From positions 1 to 64,000 of the forward strand of contig CALAOT010000106.1 in the NCBI GenBank assembly GCA_937889545.1: DNA of 64,000 nt. Reading direction: 5' to 3'. The notes beneath the pieces are model-generated. The model was given only the letters and a program-made list of their open reading frames with translations, searched no databases and was not told the origin of the DNA. The position numbers and the translations under genes were made by a program. This DNA is from an uncultured Opitutaceae bacterium. GTDB taxonomy: Bacteria > Verrucomicrobiota > Verrucomicrobiia > Opitutales > Opitutaceae. Every line of letters starts with the position of its first letter. Positions within the stretch are counted from its first letter, which is position 1. Shown here piece after piece: positions 30,077-39,888 of the stretch.

Positions 30077-30523
30077 GGTTTCGATTGCCGTGCCCGAGAG
30101 CGCCTTGGCGTCATTCGGCAGGTGGACCTTGAGAACGCCGTCCTTGAAGTCGGCGGTGACCTTCTCCCCAGATGTGCCTGCGGGGAGAGTGAAGCTGCGC
30201 ACAAAGGAGCCGTATTCGCGCTCGATCCGGTGGTATTTCTTGCTCTTGTCCTCCTTCTCAAACTTGCGCTCTCCCGATACGGTCAAGACGCCGTCCTCCA
30301 CGGACACCTTTACATCCTCTCGTTTCATCTCAGGCAGTTCCGCCTTGATCAGGAATTCCTTGTCATCCTCGACGACGTCGACCCGCGGCGACCATTCTGC
30401 GATTGTCACGGACTCTCCGTTTCCGGCATTCGCGAACGGGTCGAATGGCCAGCTGGAGGCCAGACGATTCTGCATCTGTTCCAGTTCCCTGAACGGATTC
30501 CAGCGTGTGATTTGCTTTCTCAT
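30074..30523 (-). CDS. Hsp20/alpha-crystallin small heat shock protein
   Basis: 149 residues from the ATG at 30523 (MRKQITRWNPFRELEQMQNRL). The alpha-crystallin domain runs from about residue 42 to 140: SPRVDVVEDDKEFLIKAELP, KREDVKVSVEDGVLTVSGER and the closing DGVLKVHLPN. It is an ATP-independent holdase that forms oligomers. An upstream in-frame extension of 28 residues looks non-conserved. It heads a reverse-strand pair with the DUF2934 gene. Confidence 0.93.
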   Translation of the reverse strand: MRKQITRWNPFRELEQMQNRLASSWPFDPFANAGNGESVTIAEWSPRVDVVEDDKEFLIKAELPEMKREDVKVSVEDGVLTVSGERKFEKEDKSKKYHRIEREYGSFVRSFTLPAGTSGEKVTADFKDGVLKVHLPNDAKALSGTAIET

Positions 30524-30919
30524 GGCTGGTGTTGGGGTAGTATGTGACCGTGCCAATGGTACTCTGACATCTTTCGGGTGGGACGCTAGGCATGGCTTGG
30601 TATTCATTCCGCGGATTTTGGCTGGCGAGCACTAAGTATCTCATGGATGGTGCCTTGCGCCCTTGACGAGCGTGCCTCGTGCGGCCGGATTGAAGGGATG
30701 TGGCGGAGGCGACCCGACGGTGCCTTCCGCAGCCCCCGTCCGCCCGCGTCGTGAGGGAGCTTTCCGTTTACGCCGTGGGCACCGGAGATGGGCTGGCTCG
30801 CCCGCTCAACCGGAGCCGGACCCCGATGCCTGCCAGCCGCTCCAGGCCGCAAAGATCCTTACGCACAGGCGGCGCGAGCTCACGCAGCCGCGATTCGATG
30901 CAGGCCGGACCGAAAGCGG
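30524..30919. other. Intergenic region upstream of hsp20
   Basis: 396 bp with no convincing gene on either strand. I looked for a CIRCE element and for a sigma-54 promoter: a TGGCACG sequence is present but lacks the GC at the right distance. The promoter of hsp20 therefore remains unidentified. Confidence 0.45.
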
Positions 30920-31309
30920 TCAGACCATGCGCGGACCTGCGCGGGGGGGCGCGGCCTCCTTGCAGAACCGGGTCCAGGGGATGGCTCGAAGCCGGTCAGG
31001 GGCGATCGGTTTCCCCGACGCCTCGCAGATCCCGTAGGTTCCAATTCGAATCCGGTGGAGCGCGACTTCGATCTCCGAAACCGAATTCTTCTCCATCCCC
31101 AATTCGGCAAAGAGGACGTCGCGCTCCGTCTCATCGGCTGCGGTGTCGGCCGGATCCTTGTGGCTTTCTGCGAGGGATGCGTTCATCGCGCGCTGCCGCT
31201 CCTCAAGCTTTCCGAGGATCAGTCCCTTCAGGCGCATCAACTCGCGATTGTGCCACTTCCAGCGGGGATCGATCTTTGTCTCCGAACTGTTCGGTTGCTC
31301 CGGTTTCAT
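30920..31309 (-). CDS. TraR/DksA-like protein with incomplete zinc finger
   Basis: 129 residues. The coiled-coil half (HNRELMRLKGLILGKLEERQ through ELGMEKNSVSEIEVALHRI) and the following GTYGICEASGKPI...LRAIPWTRFCKEA resemble DksA/TraR. DksA-type proteins insert into the RNA polymerase secondary channel. Here the four-cysteine finger has only two Cys (C-E-A-S and C-K-E-A), so zinc binding is doubtful; Cys-poor DksA paralogs are known. Confidence 0.8.
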   Translation of the reverse strand: MKPEQPNSSETKIDPRWKWHNRELMRLKGLILGKLEERQRAMNASLAESHKDPADTAADETERDVLFAELGMEKNSVSEIEVALHRIRIGTYGICEASGKPIAPDRLRAIPWTRFCKEAAPPRAGPRMV

Positions 31310-31977
31310 ATCCAGATGGCTATTTCAGGCGAAGGCGGGGATGCCTCGCTGTAATGCATGCGGGTCAGCTTGGATGGGAAGGTGTTCCGGTTTCGGGAAG
31401 AAAGCAAATCGGAGCCACGGTCAGTTTCACGGCGACAGGCTAACAGGGGAATGTCTGCCGTGCTCCGCAGCGCTTGCCCAACCCTAGGCATTTCTTGGTC
31501 TGGCTGGCGCAGCCTGTGCGGAATCGGCAGACGCCGATTAGTGCGCCGGAACGGCTATCACGGGGCAACGGGCGGGGCCCCGCGGATTTCGCCAACGCGA
31601 CCGCCTCGGCCAAGGCCGCGCGCGTCACGGGGAAAAGTCGGCCCGGGCGAGAATGGTTTTCAATTCTCCCAAGCTACCTGACCAAGTTCTGCCGGGCTGT
31701 GCGGATATTGGCACAATATGAGGCGCAAGGATTGCGTCGGTCCGCCAAAGGATCGCGCGAACGGTCCGCCGGCATAATCTATGAATCGCGCAACATCGAT
31801 TGGGCGTGGATTGCCGGGATGGCGCGCATTGCCGCAGCGAGCCCGCCCCGCCCGCACCTTTTGCCGGCGAAGGGGCGTCTGTGCTTTCAATCGGATTATG
31901 GGAACCTTCCCGCCAAAATACTTTGCGCAACCTGTTGCGAGCGGTCGGCGACATGACATCTATTAGCCTGCTATCTC
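31310..31977. other. Divergent intergenic region, 668 bp
   Basis: This region lies between the DksA-like gene and the histidine kinase. Several short frames are open, but none has a plausible protein or ribosome binding site. It contains the ATATTG-GCA-CAATAT dyad listed separately. Confidence 0.45.
31705..31719. promoter_or_regulatory. 6-3-6 dyad, possible operator
   Basis: ATATTG-GCA-CAATAT is a perfect inverted repeat about 270 bp upstream of the sensor-kinase gene, in an otherwise featureless gap. It has the same 6-3-6 geometry as the dyad at 13823-13837 but a different sequence. Confidence 0.25.
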
Positions 31978-33375
31978 GTGAAATCCATGCATTCAGGAAC
32001 CGTGGGGGTCTTTGCCGCAGCGGCAGCTGTCCTGCTTGGAAGCTTTCTGCTGGTTGGCTGGATCGGCTCGGGTCCGCTGCGGATCGCCGCATGCGTTCTT
32101 GCGGCCGCATGCAACCTGGGATGCCTCGCTTGGATTGTTCGCCGCGTCTCCCTGGGAGCCGGGGAACACGAGGCGGCGTTGCAGCACAGCCAGCGCGACC
32201 CGGGGATGCTTGCCGCGAAGGCGGAGCTCAACGACATCAAGGCCGCCCTGGACGAGCACTCCATCGTCGCGATCACCGACGGCGCGGGGCGGATCACCTA
32301 CGTCAACGACAAGTTCTGTGCCATCTCGAAGTATCCCCGCGAGGAACTGCTCGGGCAGGATCACCGCATTATCAATTCCCGCTACCATCCCAAGGAATTC
32401 TTCCGGGAGCTTTGGGAGGCGATCGGACGGGGCAGGGTGTGGAGGGGCGAGATCAGAAACCGGGCCAAGGACGGCTCCTATTACTGGGTGGATACCACCA
32501 TATTCCCCCGCGTGGACGGCGCGGGGAAGCCGATTCAATTCATCGCCATTCGCACGGACATCACCCAGCACAAGGCGGATGAGGCGGAGCTGAAGAACGC
32601 CGCGGTCGAGCTGGCGGAAAAGAACCGGGAACTCGAGACGATCGTCTACACCGTTTCCCACGACCTGCGCTCGCCCCTTGTGAACGTGCAGGGCTTCAGC
32701 CGGCAGCTTGAGCGCGCCTGCGACAAGATCCGGGTGGCGGCCATGGCCGGGGGTGGCGGCACGGTCCCGACGGCGGAGCTGAAGCCGGCAATGGACGCCA
32801 CGATCCCGCAGGCGCTCCACTTCATAAGGGCGGGCGTGAGCAAGATGGACCTACTCCTGGCGGGCCTCCTGCGCTACTCTCGGCTGGGCCGCGTGACCTT
32901 GAATGTCGTGCCGCTCGAGATGAACGCGCTGCTGGCGGAAATCGTGGCCGCCACGAGGTTCCAACTGAACGAGGCCAAGGCCGACGTCCGCGTGGGTCCG
33001 CTGCCGGCGTGCCTGGGTGACAGCGTGCATACGAGCCAGGTGTTCGCCAACCTGATCGACAATGCCCTCAATTACCGCGATCCGAGCCGACCGCTTCGGA
33101 TCGAGATCTCCGGGCGCGTCGTGGAGGGCCAGGCCGTCTACACGGTGACCGACAACGGCGTGGGGATAGCGCCGGAGCAGCAGCGCAGGATCTTCGAGAT
33201 CTTCTACCGGCTGAATCCCGACGCGTCGGCCGGCGAGGGGCTGGGTCTGACGATCGCCCAGCGCGTCCTTGAGCGCCAGAACGGAAAGATCTGGGTTGAG
33301 AGCCGGGAAGGATCCGGATCTACTTTCCGCGTTTCATTGCCGGCGGTCGACCAGACCGCGGGCGCCCAGCCATGA
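31978..33375 (+). CDS. PAS-domain sensor histidine kinase
   Basis: 465 residues from a GTG; an ATG at 31987 is equally possible. Two N-terminal membrane helices precede a PAS domain (about 85-205, with PAC end [13 protein letters not shown]). The HisKA motif is [11 protein letters not shown] with H228. The HATPase_c N, G1 and G2 boxes are [17 protein letters not shown] and GEGLGLTIA. Its HisKA resembles the phytochrome-type kinases that pair with Rcp1-like receivers, and such a receiver gene overlaps its stop codon. Confidence 0.92.
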   Translation: MKSMHSGTVGVFAAAAAVLLGSFLLVGWIGSGPLRIAACVLAAACNLGCLAWIVRRVSLGAGEHEAALQHSQRDPGMLAAKAELNDIKAALDEHSIVAITDGAGRITYVNDKFCAISKYPREELLGQDHRIINSRYHPKEFFRELWEAIGRGRVWRGEIRNRAKDGSYYWVDTTIFPRVDGAGKPIQFIAIRTDITQHKADEAELKNAAVELAEKNRELETIVYTVSHDLRSPLVNVQGFSRQLERACDKIRVAAMAGGGGTVPTAELKPAMDATIPQALHFIRAGVSKMDLLLAGLLRYSRLGRVTLNVVPLEMNALLAEIVAATRFQLNEAKADVRVGPLPACLGDSVHTSQVFANLIDNALNYRDPSRPLRIEISGRVVEGQAVYTVTDNGVGIAPEQQRRIFEIFYRLNPDASAGEGLGLTIAQRVLERQNGKIWVESREGSGSTFRVSLPAVDQTAGAQP

Positions 33376-33815
33376 ACCGCTCTCCCGTAATCCTGATTGT
33401 CGACGACGACGAGGGACATGCCATCCTCGTGAGGGAGAACCTTGTCGCGGCGGGACTGGACAACACGATCCAGCATTTCTCGGACGGACAGGCGATTCTG
33501 GATTTCTTCTTTGATCCGGGTGCCCGCCAGCGGCACAGCAACGGCCAATCCTATCTTGTCCTCCTCGACATCCGGATGCCCAAGATCGAGGGCACCGAGG
33601 TGCTCCGCCGATTGAAGGCCGACCCGAAGCTGCGCAAGATGCCGGTCGTCGTTCTCACGACAACGGACGACTCGCGCGAAGTCGAAAGGTGCTACGAGCT
33701 AGGCTGCAACGTGTACATCCAGAAACCCGTGGATTACGACAAGTTCGCCGAGGCCATCCGGAGGCTCGGCCTCTTTATCAACCTGATGATGCTTCCGTCC
33801 GGCAGCGGGCATTGA
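33372..33815 (+). CDS. Single-domain response regulator (Rcp1-like)
   Basis: 147 residues: a receiver domain only. The acidic pocket is DDDEG at 11-15, phospho-acceptor D66 is in [13 protein letters not shown], the conserved Thr is in VVVLTTTDD, and the Lys is in YIQKPVDYD. It overlaps the kinase gene by ATGA, so the two form a cognate pair. With no output domain it probably acts by protein contact or in a phosphorelay. Confidence 0.93.
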   Translation: MNRSPVILIVDDDEGHAILVRENLVAAGLDNTIQHFSDGQAILDFFFDPGARQRHSNGQSYLVLLDIRMPKIEGTEVLRRLKADPKLRKMPVVVLTTTDDSREVERCYELGCNVYIQKPVDYDKFAEAIRRLGLFINLMMLPSGSGH

Positions 33816-33881
33816 ACGCTCGCACTCGGCGTTGCCGCGCTACACCGCCGGGATTCCTGCCGACGACGTCCCGCAAATGCA

Positions 33882-34604
33882 ATGAAGCCGCGCGCGCCCG
33901 GGTCCGCCAATCGCCCCATCCCTCCTTCCGCCGGGGGTCGAGGCTCCGAGTCCGCGCCGCGCAGGCAGATCCTCCTCGTTGACGACCATCCGCTGATGCG
34001 GGCAGGGCTGGCGCAGCTCATCAACCGGCAACCCGATATGGCCGTCTGCGGCGAGGCGGGCGAGCCGGCCGCAGCCATGCAGGAAATGGGGCGCACCGAG
34101 CCGGACTTGATCCTGACGGATATAACCATGCCCGGACGGAGCGGCTTCGAGTTCATCAAGGACCTCATCGCCGAGAAGCCCGAGCGGCTCATCCTGGTCG
34201 TGTCGATGCACGATGAAGCCATCTATGCCGAGCGCACCCTTCGAGCCGGGGCCCGCGGCTACGTCATGAAGGAGGCGGGCGGCGAAAACCTGCTGGCGGC
34301 GATCCGGCAGGTCCTGGGCGGCCAGATCTATCTGAGCGGGCGCATGTCAGGCAGGATCCTGGAGAATCTTTCCGCCCGGAAGCCCCGGGGTTCGGCTTCG
34401 CCGATTGAGAGGCTGACCGACCGGGAATTCCAGGTGTTCCAGATGGTGGGTCTGGGGAAGAGCACCCGCGACATTGCCGGGCAGCTGCACCTGAGCCCAA
34501 AGACCGTCGACGTCCACCGCGGCCACATCAAGGAGAAGCTGCAGCTCAGGGACGCCACCGCGCTCGTAAGGCATGCCGTCCGGTGGGTCGAGGCGCAGCT
34601 CTGA
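33882..34604 (+). CDS. NarL/FixJ-type response regulator
   Basis: 240 residues. A ~27-residue Pro/Arg-rich N-terminal extension precedes a receiver domain (LLVDDHPLMRAG, D80 in LILTDITMPGRSG, Lys in GYVMKEAGG). The LuxR-type HTH is LTDREFQVFQMVGLGKSTRDIAGQLHLSPKTVDVHR. It follows the kinase/receiver pair by 66 bp and may be the transcriptional output of the same circuit. Confidence 0.92.
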   Translation: MKPRAPGSANRPIPPSAGGRGSESAPRRQILLVDDHPLMRAGLAQLINRQPDMAVCGEAGEPAAAMQEMGRTEPDLILTDITMPGRSGFEFIKDLIAEKPERLILVVSMHDEAIYAERTLRAGARGYVMKEAGGENLLAAIRQVLGGQIYLSGRMSGRILENLSARKPRGSASPIERLTDREFQVFQMVGLGKSTRDIAGQLHLSPKTVDVHRGHIKEKLQLRDATALVRHAVRWVEAQL

Positions 34605-34666
34605 TAAGAAGCGCCCTTTCCCCGATTGCCACTTGCCATCGTGCGCTCGGCGACGATCGTACCGCC

Positions 34667-35305
34667 ATGAGAATCGGAATCATAGGTTCGGGCGTCGTGG
34701 CCACGACCTTGGGGGGCGGATTCCTAAAGCACGGGCACGAGGTCACAATGGGCACCCGCACGGCCGCCAAGCTGGCGGACTGGGCGAAGGCAAACCCCAA
34801 GGCGCGAATCGGCAGCTTTGCCGAGGCGGCGAAGTTTGCGGAGGTGGTCGTGCTCGCGGTCAAGGGAACCGTGGCCGCGGAAGCCCTTCGCATGGCGGGG
34901 GAGGGGATCCTCGCAGGGAAAACAGTTATGGATGCCACCAATCCAATCGCGGACGCGCCGCCCGAGAACGGGCTCCTGAAGCTCTTCACGAGCTTTGATG
35001 AGTCGCTCATGGAGCGGTTGCAGCGCGAGTTCGGAGCGGCGCATTTCGTAAAGGCGTTCAGTTGCGTCGGGGCGGCCTGCATGGTGAACCCGGGATTCAA
35101 GGGTGGGAAGCCGTCCATGTTCATCGCCGGCAACGATGCCGCGGCCAAGAGGACCGCGACGGGAATCCTGACCGCGTTCGGATGGGAGACTGAGGACATG
35201 GGAGGCGCCGAGGCGGCCCGGGCCATCGAGCCTCTCTGTGTTCTCTGGTGCATCCCAGGGTTCCGTCAGAATGACTGGGTGCATGCGTTCAAGCTCCTTA
35301 GGTAG
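34667..35305 (+). CDS. NADP-dependent oxidoreductase, F420-reductase-like Rossmann protein
   Basis: 212 residues from the ATG at 34667. The N-terminal dinucleotide-binding motif is MRIGIIGSGVVATTLGGGFLKHGHEVTMGTR; the R after the second strand suggests NADP. The body has VVVLAVKG and VMDATNPIAD, and the C-terminal half AFSCVGAACMVNPGF is typical of NADPH-dependent F420 reductase homologues. In bacteria without F420 the substrate of this family is unknown. Orientation matches the upstream regulators. Confidence 0.75.
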   Translation: MRIGIIGSGVVATTLGGGFLKHGHEVTMGTRTAAKLADWAKANPKARIGSFAEAAKFAEVVVLAVKGTVAAEALRMAGEGILAGKTVMDATNPIADAPPENGLLKLFTSFDESLMERLQREFGAAHFVKAFSCVGAACMVNPGFKGGKPSMFIAGNDAAAKRTATGILTAFGWETEDMGGAEAARAIEPLCVLWCIPGFRQNDWVHAFKLLR

Positions 35306-35413
35306 GCGACGGAGCGTGCGCACGGGCCGGCGTCCATCGGTGCCGGCCCCCGGCGCACTCGAAAAGACGGATCCTCCTCATCTTTCCAAAGATTTGAATC
35401 AATTTCCCGGAAC

Positions 35414-35977
35414 ATGATTCCCCAAGCGATGGAAATCCTGGGAGGCCTGTTTGGATTGTCCGAGCTTCTCCTTGCGCTGGTGAAGAGGTCGGGGAAAGGC
35501 AGCGTTTCCAAGGACCGCGGCTCCCTTTGGATGCTTTGGGCGGTGATCTTGGTCAGCGTCGGGCTTTCGAACGCGTCGGCCGTCCTGGTGCCCCGGGCCC
35601 ACAGCGGCGTGCTGCACGCCGCGCGCTTCGTGGGTGCCGCCTTGCTGCTCGGGGGCCTGTCGCTGCGCTGGCGCGCGATCATCTATCTGGGGCGTTTCTT
35701 CACGGTGGACGTCTCGGTCGCCGCCGACCACAAGGTGGTCGACTCGGGGCCCTACAGGCTCATCCGGCATCCCTCGTATGCCGGTGCGCTGATTGCGTTT
35801 CTCGGCCTGGGGATCTGCTCGGAAAACCTTGTGTCGGCGCTGGTGCTGGTGCTGCCGATCACGCTCGCATTTCTGCGGCGCATTGCGATCGAGGAGGAGG
35901 CTATGAGGGAAGCGCTCGGGGGCGAGTACTTGGCGTACGCGGCGCGAACCAAGCGCCTGATTCCGTGGGTTTATTAG
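35414..35977 (+). CDS. Isoprenylcysteine carboxyl methyltransferase-like membrane protein
   Basis: 187 residues with 4-5 membrane helices. The hallmark is DSGPYRLIRHPSYAGALIAFLG followed by a second helix and the EEEAMREALGGEYLAYAARTKRLIPWVY tail, the SAM-binding signature of the ICMT/PEMT family. Bacterial members methylate unidentified acceptors in the membrane. No partner gene is evident. Confidence 0.85.
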   Translation: MIPQAMEILGGLFGLSELLLALVKRSGKGSVSKDRGSLWMLWAVILVSVGLSNASAVLVPRAHSGVLHAARFVGAALLLGGLSLRWRAIIYLGRFFTVDVSVAADHKVVDSGPYRLIRHPSYAGALIAFLGLGICSENLVSALVLVLPITLAFLRRIAIEEEAMREALGGEYLAYAARTKRLIPWVY

Positions 35978-36064
35978 AGGGAAGGTGCTTTCGGTTATCC
36001 CGCTCCAGGGCCCGATGCAGGCCTTGCCGACCGCCGCCATCCCCGCCGTAGGATCCGCCCCGGT

Positions 36065-38440
36065 TCACTTGGGGGCGTCCCACTTCCAGTTGCGGACTTC
36101 CGGCAGGTCCTCGCCGTGCTTGCAAATGTACTGCCTGTGCTCGATCAGCTTGTCCCTTAACTGCTGCTTTAGGTAGACGCCCCTGTCGCCGGTTTGAGGC
36201 AGGCGATCAACGGTGTCCATAACGAGGTGGAAGCGGTCCAGGTCGTTCAGCACCGTCATGTCAAAGGGCGTGGTGATGGTGCCTTCCTCCTTGTAGCCGC
36301 GAACGTGTATGTTGTCGTGGTTGGTGCGGCGGTACGTCAGCCGGTGGATCAGCCACGGGTAGCCGTGGAAGGCGAATATGACGGGCTTGTCGCTGGTGAA
36401 CAGCCCGTTGAAATCCACGTCGCTTAGGCCGTGCGGGTGCTCGGCTTGAGGCTGCAGCTTCATAAGGTCGACGACGTTGACCACCCGGATCTTCAGGTCG
36501 GGCAGATGCCGGCGCAGGATGGAGACGGCGGCGAGCGTCTCCAGCGTGGGCACGTCGCCGCAGCAGGCCATCACGACGTCGGGCGCCGCGCTCTGGTCGT
36601 TGCTCGCCCATTGCCAGATGCTGACACCCTCGGAGCAGTGCCTGATGGCCGCGTCCATCGTGAGCCACTGCGGCGCCGGGTGCTTGCCCGCGATCACGAC
36701 ATTGACGTAGTGGCGGCTGCGCAGGCAGTGGTCCATAACCGACAGCAGGCAGTTGGCGTCGGGCGGAAGGTAGACGCGGACGACCTCGGCCTTCTTGTTC
36801 ATGACGTGGTCGATGAATCCCGGGTCCTGGTGCGTGAAGCCGTTGTGATCCTGGCGCCAGACGTGGGAGGCCAGGAGGTAGTTCAGCGAGGCTATCTTCC
36901 GCCTCCACGGAAGCCGTGAGGTGACCTTCAGCCACTTCGCGTGCTGGTTGAACATCGAGTCGATGATGTGGATGAACGCCTCATAGCAGTTGAAGATGCC
37001 ATGGCGGCCCGTCAGCAGGTAGCCCTCGAGCCAGCCCTCGCATTGGTGCTCGCTCAGCATTTCCATCACGCGCCCGGTCTGCGCGAGGAACTCGTCGCCA
37101 GGCACTGTCGCGGCGTCCCATTGGCGCTTGGTCACCTCAAAGAGGGCCTCGAGGCCGTTGGAGAGCGTCTCGTCCGGGCCGAACACCCGGAAATTGCGCC
37201 GCTCGCCGTTCAGCTTCGCCACATCGCGCAGGAGGCCCCCGAGCACATGCGTGTCGCCGACGCCGCGCACCCCGGGCGACGCCACGTCGACGGCGTAGTT
37301 GCGGAAATCCGGCATCCGGAGGTCGCGCAGCAGCAGGCCGCCGTTGGCATGGGGATTGGCGCCCATGCGCCGCTCGCCCGTGGGCGCGAGCTCGGCGAGC
37401 TCGCGCCTCAGGCGGCCCTGCTCGTCGAAGAGCTCGTCCGGCCGGTAGCTCCTGAGCCAGTCTTCCAGCAGCTTGAGGTGCTCGGGGTGGGCGGCCGGGT
37501 CGGAGAGCGGCACCTGGTGGGAACGGAAGGTGCCCTCGACCTGGAGCCCGTCGACCATTTTCGGCCCCGTCCAGCCCTTGGGCGAATTGAGGACGATCAC
37601 CGGCCAGCGCGGGCGCGCGGCGATGCCGCGGCTGCGCGCGTCCTGCTGGATCGTCCTTATCTGCGACACCGCCTCGTCGAGCGCCGCGGCCATGGCCTCA
37701 TGCATCAGGTCGGGCTCGTGGCCCTCGACGAAGAGGGGCGTCCAACCGTAGCCGCGAAGCAGCTGCTCCAGCTCCTCGCGGCTGATGCGCGCGAGGAGGG
37801 TCGGGTTGGAGATCTTGTAGCCGTTGAGGTGCAGTATCGGAAGCACCGCGCCGTCGGTGACGGGGTCGAGGAATTTGTTGGAATGCCACGCCGTGGCCAG
37901 CGGCCCGGTCTCCGCCTCGCCGTCGCCGACGACGCAGGCGACGATGAGGCCTGGGTTGTCGAACACGGCCCCGAACGAGTGGCTGAGCGAATACCCCAGC
38001 TCGCCGCCCTCGTGGATCGATCCCGGGCACTCCGGCGATGCGTGGCTGGGAATACCCCCGGGGAACGAGAACTGGAGGAAAAGCTTCCGGAGGCCGGCCT
38101 CATCCTGGCTTATGTCCGGATAGACCTCGCTGTAGGTGCCCTCGAGGTAGGTGTTGCCCACGACGGCCGGGCCGCCGTGCCCGGGGCCGGAGACGTAGAT
38201 CATGTCGAGGTCGAATTTCTTGATGACCCGGTTCAGGTGAACGTAGATGAAGTTCTGCCCGGGCGTCGTGCCCCAGTGCCCCAGCAGCATGTGCTTCACG
38301 TCTTCAAGCTTGAGCGGCCGCTTGAGAAGCGGGTTGTCGTAGAGATAGATCTGCCCGACCGACAGGTAGTTGGCGGCGCGCCAGTAGGCGTCCATCCTCT
38401 TGAGCAGCTCCGGAGTGAGCGTGTTTGTTTTCATTGTCAT
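36065..38440 (-). CDS. xfp: Phosphoketolase (xylulose-5-P/fructose-6-P)
   Basis: 791 residues, the usual length. The thiamine-diphosphate enzyme landmarks are visible: [53 protein letters not shown] and the TPP motif [18 protein letters not shown]. It cleaves xylulose-5-P or fructose-6-P with phosphate to give acetyl phosphate plus glyceraldehyde-3-P or erythrose-4-P. It starts 7 bp after the acetate kinase stop codon, so the two are one operon that makes ATP and acetate from sugar phosphates. Confidence 0.97.
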   Translation of the reverse strand: MTMKTNTLTPELLKRMDAYWRAANYLSVGQIYLYDNPLLKRPLKLEDVKHMLLGHWGTTPGQNFIYVHLNRVIKKFDLDMIYVSGPGHGGPAVVGNTYLEGTYSEVYPDISQDEAGLRKLFLQFSFPGGIPSHASPECPGSIHEGGELGYSLSHSFGAVFDNPGLIVACVVGDGEAETGPLATAWHSNKFLDPVTDGAVLPILHLNGYKISNPTLLARISREELEQLLRGYGWTPLFVEGHEPDLMHEAMAAALDEAVSQIRTIQQDARSRGIAARPRWPVIVLNSPKGWTGPKMVDGLQVEGTFRSHQVPLSDPAAHPEHLKLLEDWLRSYRPDELFDEQGRLRRELAELAPTGERRMGANPHANGGLLLRDLRMPDFRNYAVDVASPGVRGVGDTHVLGGLLRDVAKLNGERRNFRVFGPDETLSNGLEALFEVTKRQWDAATVPGDEFLAQTGRVMEMLSEHQCEGWLEGYLLTGRHGIFNCYEAFIHIIDSMFNQHAKWLKVTSRLPWRRKIASLNYLLASHVWRQDHNGFTHQDPGFIDHVMNKKAEVVRVYLPPDANCLLSVMDHCLRSRHYVNVVIAGKHPAPQWLTMDAAIRHCSEGVSIWQWASNDQSAAPDVVMACCGDVPTLETLAAVSILRRHLPDLKIRVVNVVDLMKLQPQAEHPHGLSDVDFNGLFTSDKPVIFAFHGYPWLIHRLTYRRTNHDNIHVRGYKEEGTITTPFDMTVLNDLDRFHLVMDTVDRLPQTGDRGVYLKQQLRDKLIEHRQYICKHGEDLPEVRNWKWDAPK

Positions 38441-38447
38441 GATACGG

Positions 38448-39662
38448 CTATCCGCCGAGGCGAAGGAGGCGTGCGACGGACCTCGCGATCATGAGTTCCT
38501 CGTCGGTGTGAATGACCCGCACCCTGACCCTGCCTGCGTCCGGCGAAATCAACGGCGCATTCCTCGCATTGCGCCTGCGGTCCAGCTCGATGCCGAGGAA
38601 GCCGAGCCCGTCGCAGATGCGGCGCCGGATGAGCGGCGAGTTCTCGCCTATGCCCGCCGCGAAAACGAGCGTCTCCAGCCCGCCCAGGGCGGCGGCATAG
38701 GAGCCGATCCATTTCCTCACCTGGTAGCAGAACAGCTCCACGGCCTGCGCCGCCCTGGGGTCGGAGGCCTCGATCGAACACAGGTCGCGCAGGTCGGGGC
38801 TTGTCCCGGAAATTCCGAGCAGCCCCGATTCGTGGTTCACCATCCACTGGAACCGCGAAGGCGTCATGTGCTCGGTGCGCTCCAGGTAGTAGATCAGGCC
38901 GGGGTCCAGGTCGCCCGAGCGGGTGCTCATCACCAGGCCCGCCGTGGGCGTGAAGCCCATGCTGGTGTCGATGCTCTTGCCGCCGCGCACGGCCGCCAGG
39001 CTGGCGCCATTGCCGAGATGCGCGAGGATGACGCGTCCCTTCGCGGCCCTGGGGTCAACGCGCCCGAGTTCCTCCATCAGGTAGGCGTATGAGAGTCCGT
39101 GAAAGCCGTAGCGCTCGACGCCCTTTGCCGAATAGCGCCGCGGGATCGGAAGCAGCCTGGCGACCGGCGGCATGGTGCGGTGAAACGCAGTGTCGAAGCA
39201 TGCGATCTGGGGCAGCTTCGGGTGCCGATCTAGGAAGGCCTCGATCAGCCCGATCTCGCGCGGCAGGTGCTCGGGGTCATACGGGGTGATGCGTTTGAGC
39301 TCCGCAAGAAGCCTCGGTGTCACCCTCTCCGGCTTCGAATGCCGCATGCCGTGCACGACGCGGTGGCCCGCCGCCCTGACCGACCCGAAGGCAGGCTGAG
39401 ACTCAAGCCAGTCGAGCAGGAACTTCAGCGCCGTTCGGTGGTCGGCGGCGGAAATGCGGCGCAGGGCCCGCGGGAGTCCGGCCGGATCGTCCACGCTCAG
39501 CTGGGTGCCTCCCATGCCGATCCGGTCGATCTTCCCGCGGAGACACCGCAGCAGCACGCCGCCCGCCTCATACACTGCGAACCGGATGCTCGATGAGCCG
39601 CCGTTGATCGCCAGGACGCAGGGCGTTTCAGAACTCATGGCCAGCTTTCGTGATGAATCCAT
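38448..39662 (-). CDS. ackA: Acetate kinase
   Basis: 404 residues from the ATG at 39662, which has GAGGA just upstream; the ATG at 39638 lacks such a site. All canonical motifs are present: [52 protein letters not shown] and AAGIGENS. It converts acetyl phosphate from phosphoketolase to acetate with ATP formation. It is co-transcribed with xfp. Confidence 0.95.
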   Translation of the reverse strand: MDSSRKLAMSSETPCVLAINGGSSSIRFAVYEAGGVLLRCLRGKIDRIGMGGTQLSVDDPAGLPRALRRISAADHRTALKFLLDWLESQPAFGSVRAAGHRVVHGMRHSKPERVTPRLLAELKRITPYDPEHLPREIGLIEAFLDRHPKLPQIACFDTAFHRTMPPVARLLPIPRRYSAKGVERYGFHGLSYAYLMEELGRVDPRAAKGRVILAHLGNGASLAAVRGGKSIDTSMGFTPTAGLVMSTRSGDLDPGLIYYLERTEHMTPSRFQWMVNHESGLLGISGTSPDLRDLCSIEASDPRAAQAVELFCYQVRKWIGSYAAALGGLETLVFAAGIGENSPLIRRRICDGLGFLGIELDRRRNARNAPLISPDAGRVRVRVIHTDEELMIARSVARLLRLGG

Positions 39663-39888
39663 TTGTCCTCGGATCCGCTCGGGAATCGGTGATCACCCTT
39701 TCAACATAAGGGGCAATTGGCGACGGCACAATGGCGTGCTGACGCAAATGTAACCCGGATCGACCGGAGTCTCTCCCCCAAAGATAGGCGGATGGGTCAA
39801 TGGACAGTGCGTCGGCCGTGTCGCGGTATGCGGAAGCTGGGCTTCCTGGCACCGCCGCTGATCTGTGACGGGCCGGCCGGCCGAAGCC

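Noticed and set aside
30524-30600. A sigma-54 promoter for hsp20 (TGGCACG sequence)
   Set aside because: The -12 GC is absent at the required distance.
31337-31960. Several ~100-residue frames between the DksA-like gene and the kinase
   Set aside because: No ribosome binding site, no family, and they compete on both strands.
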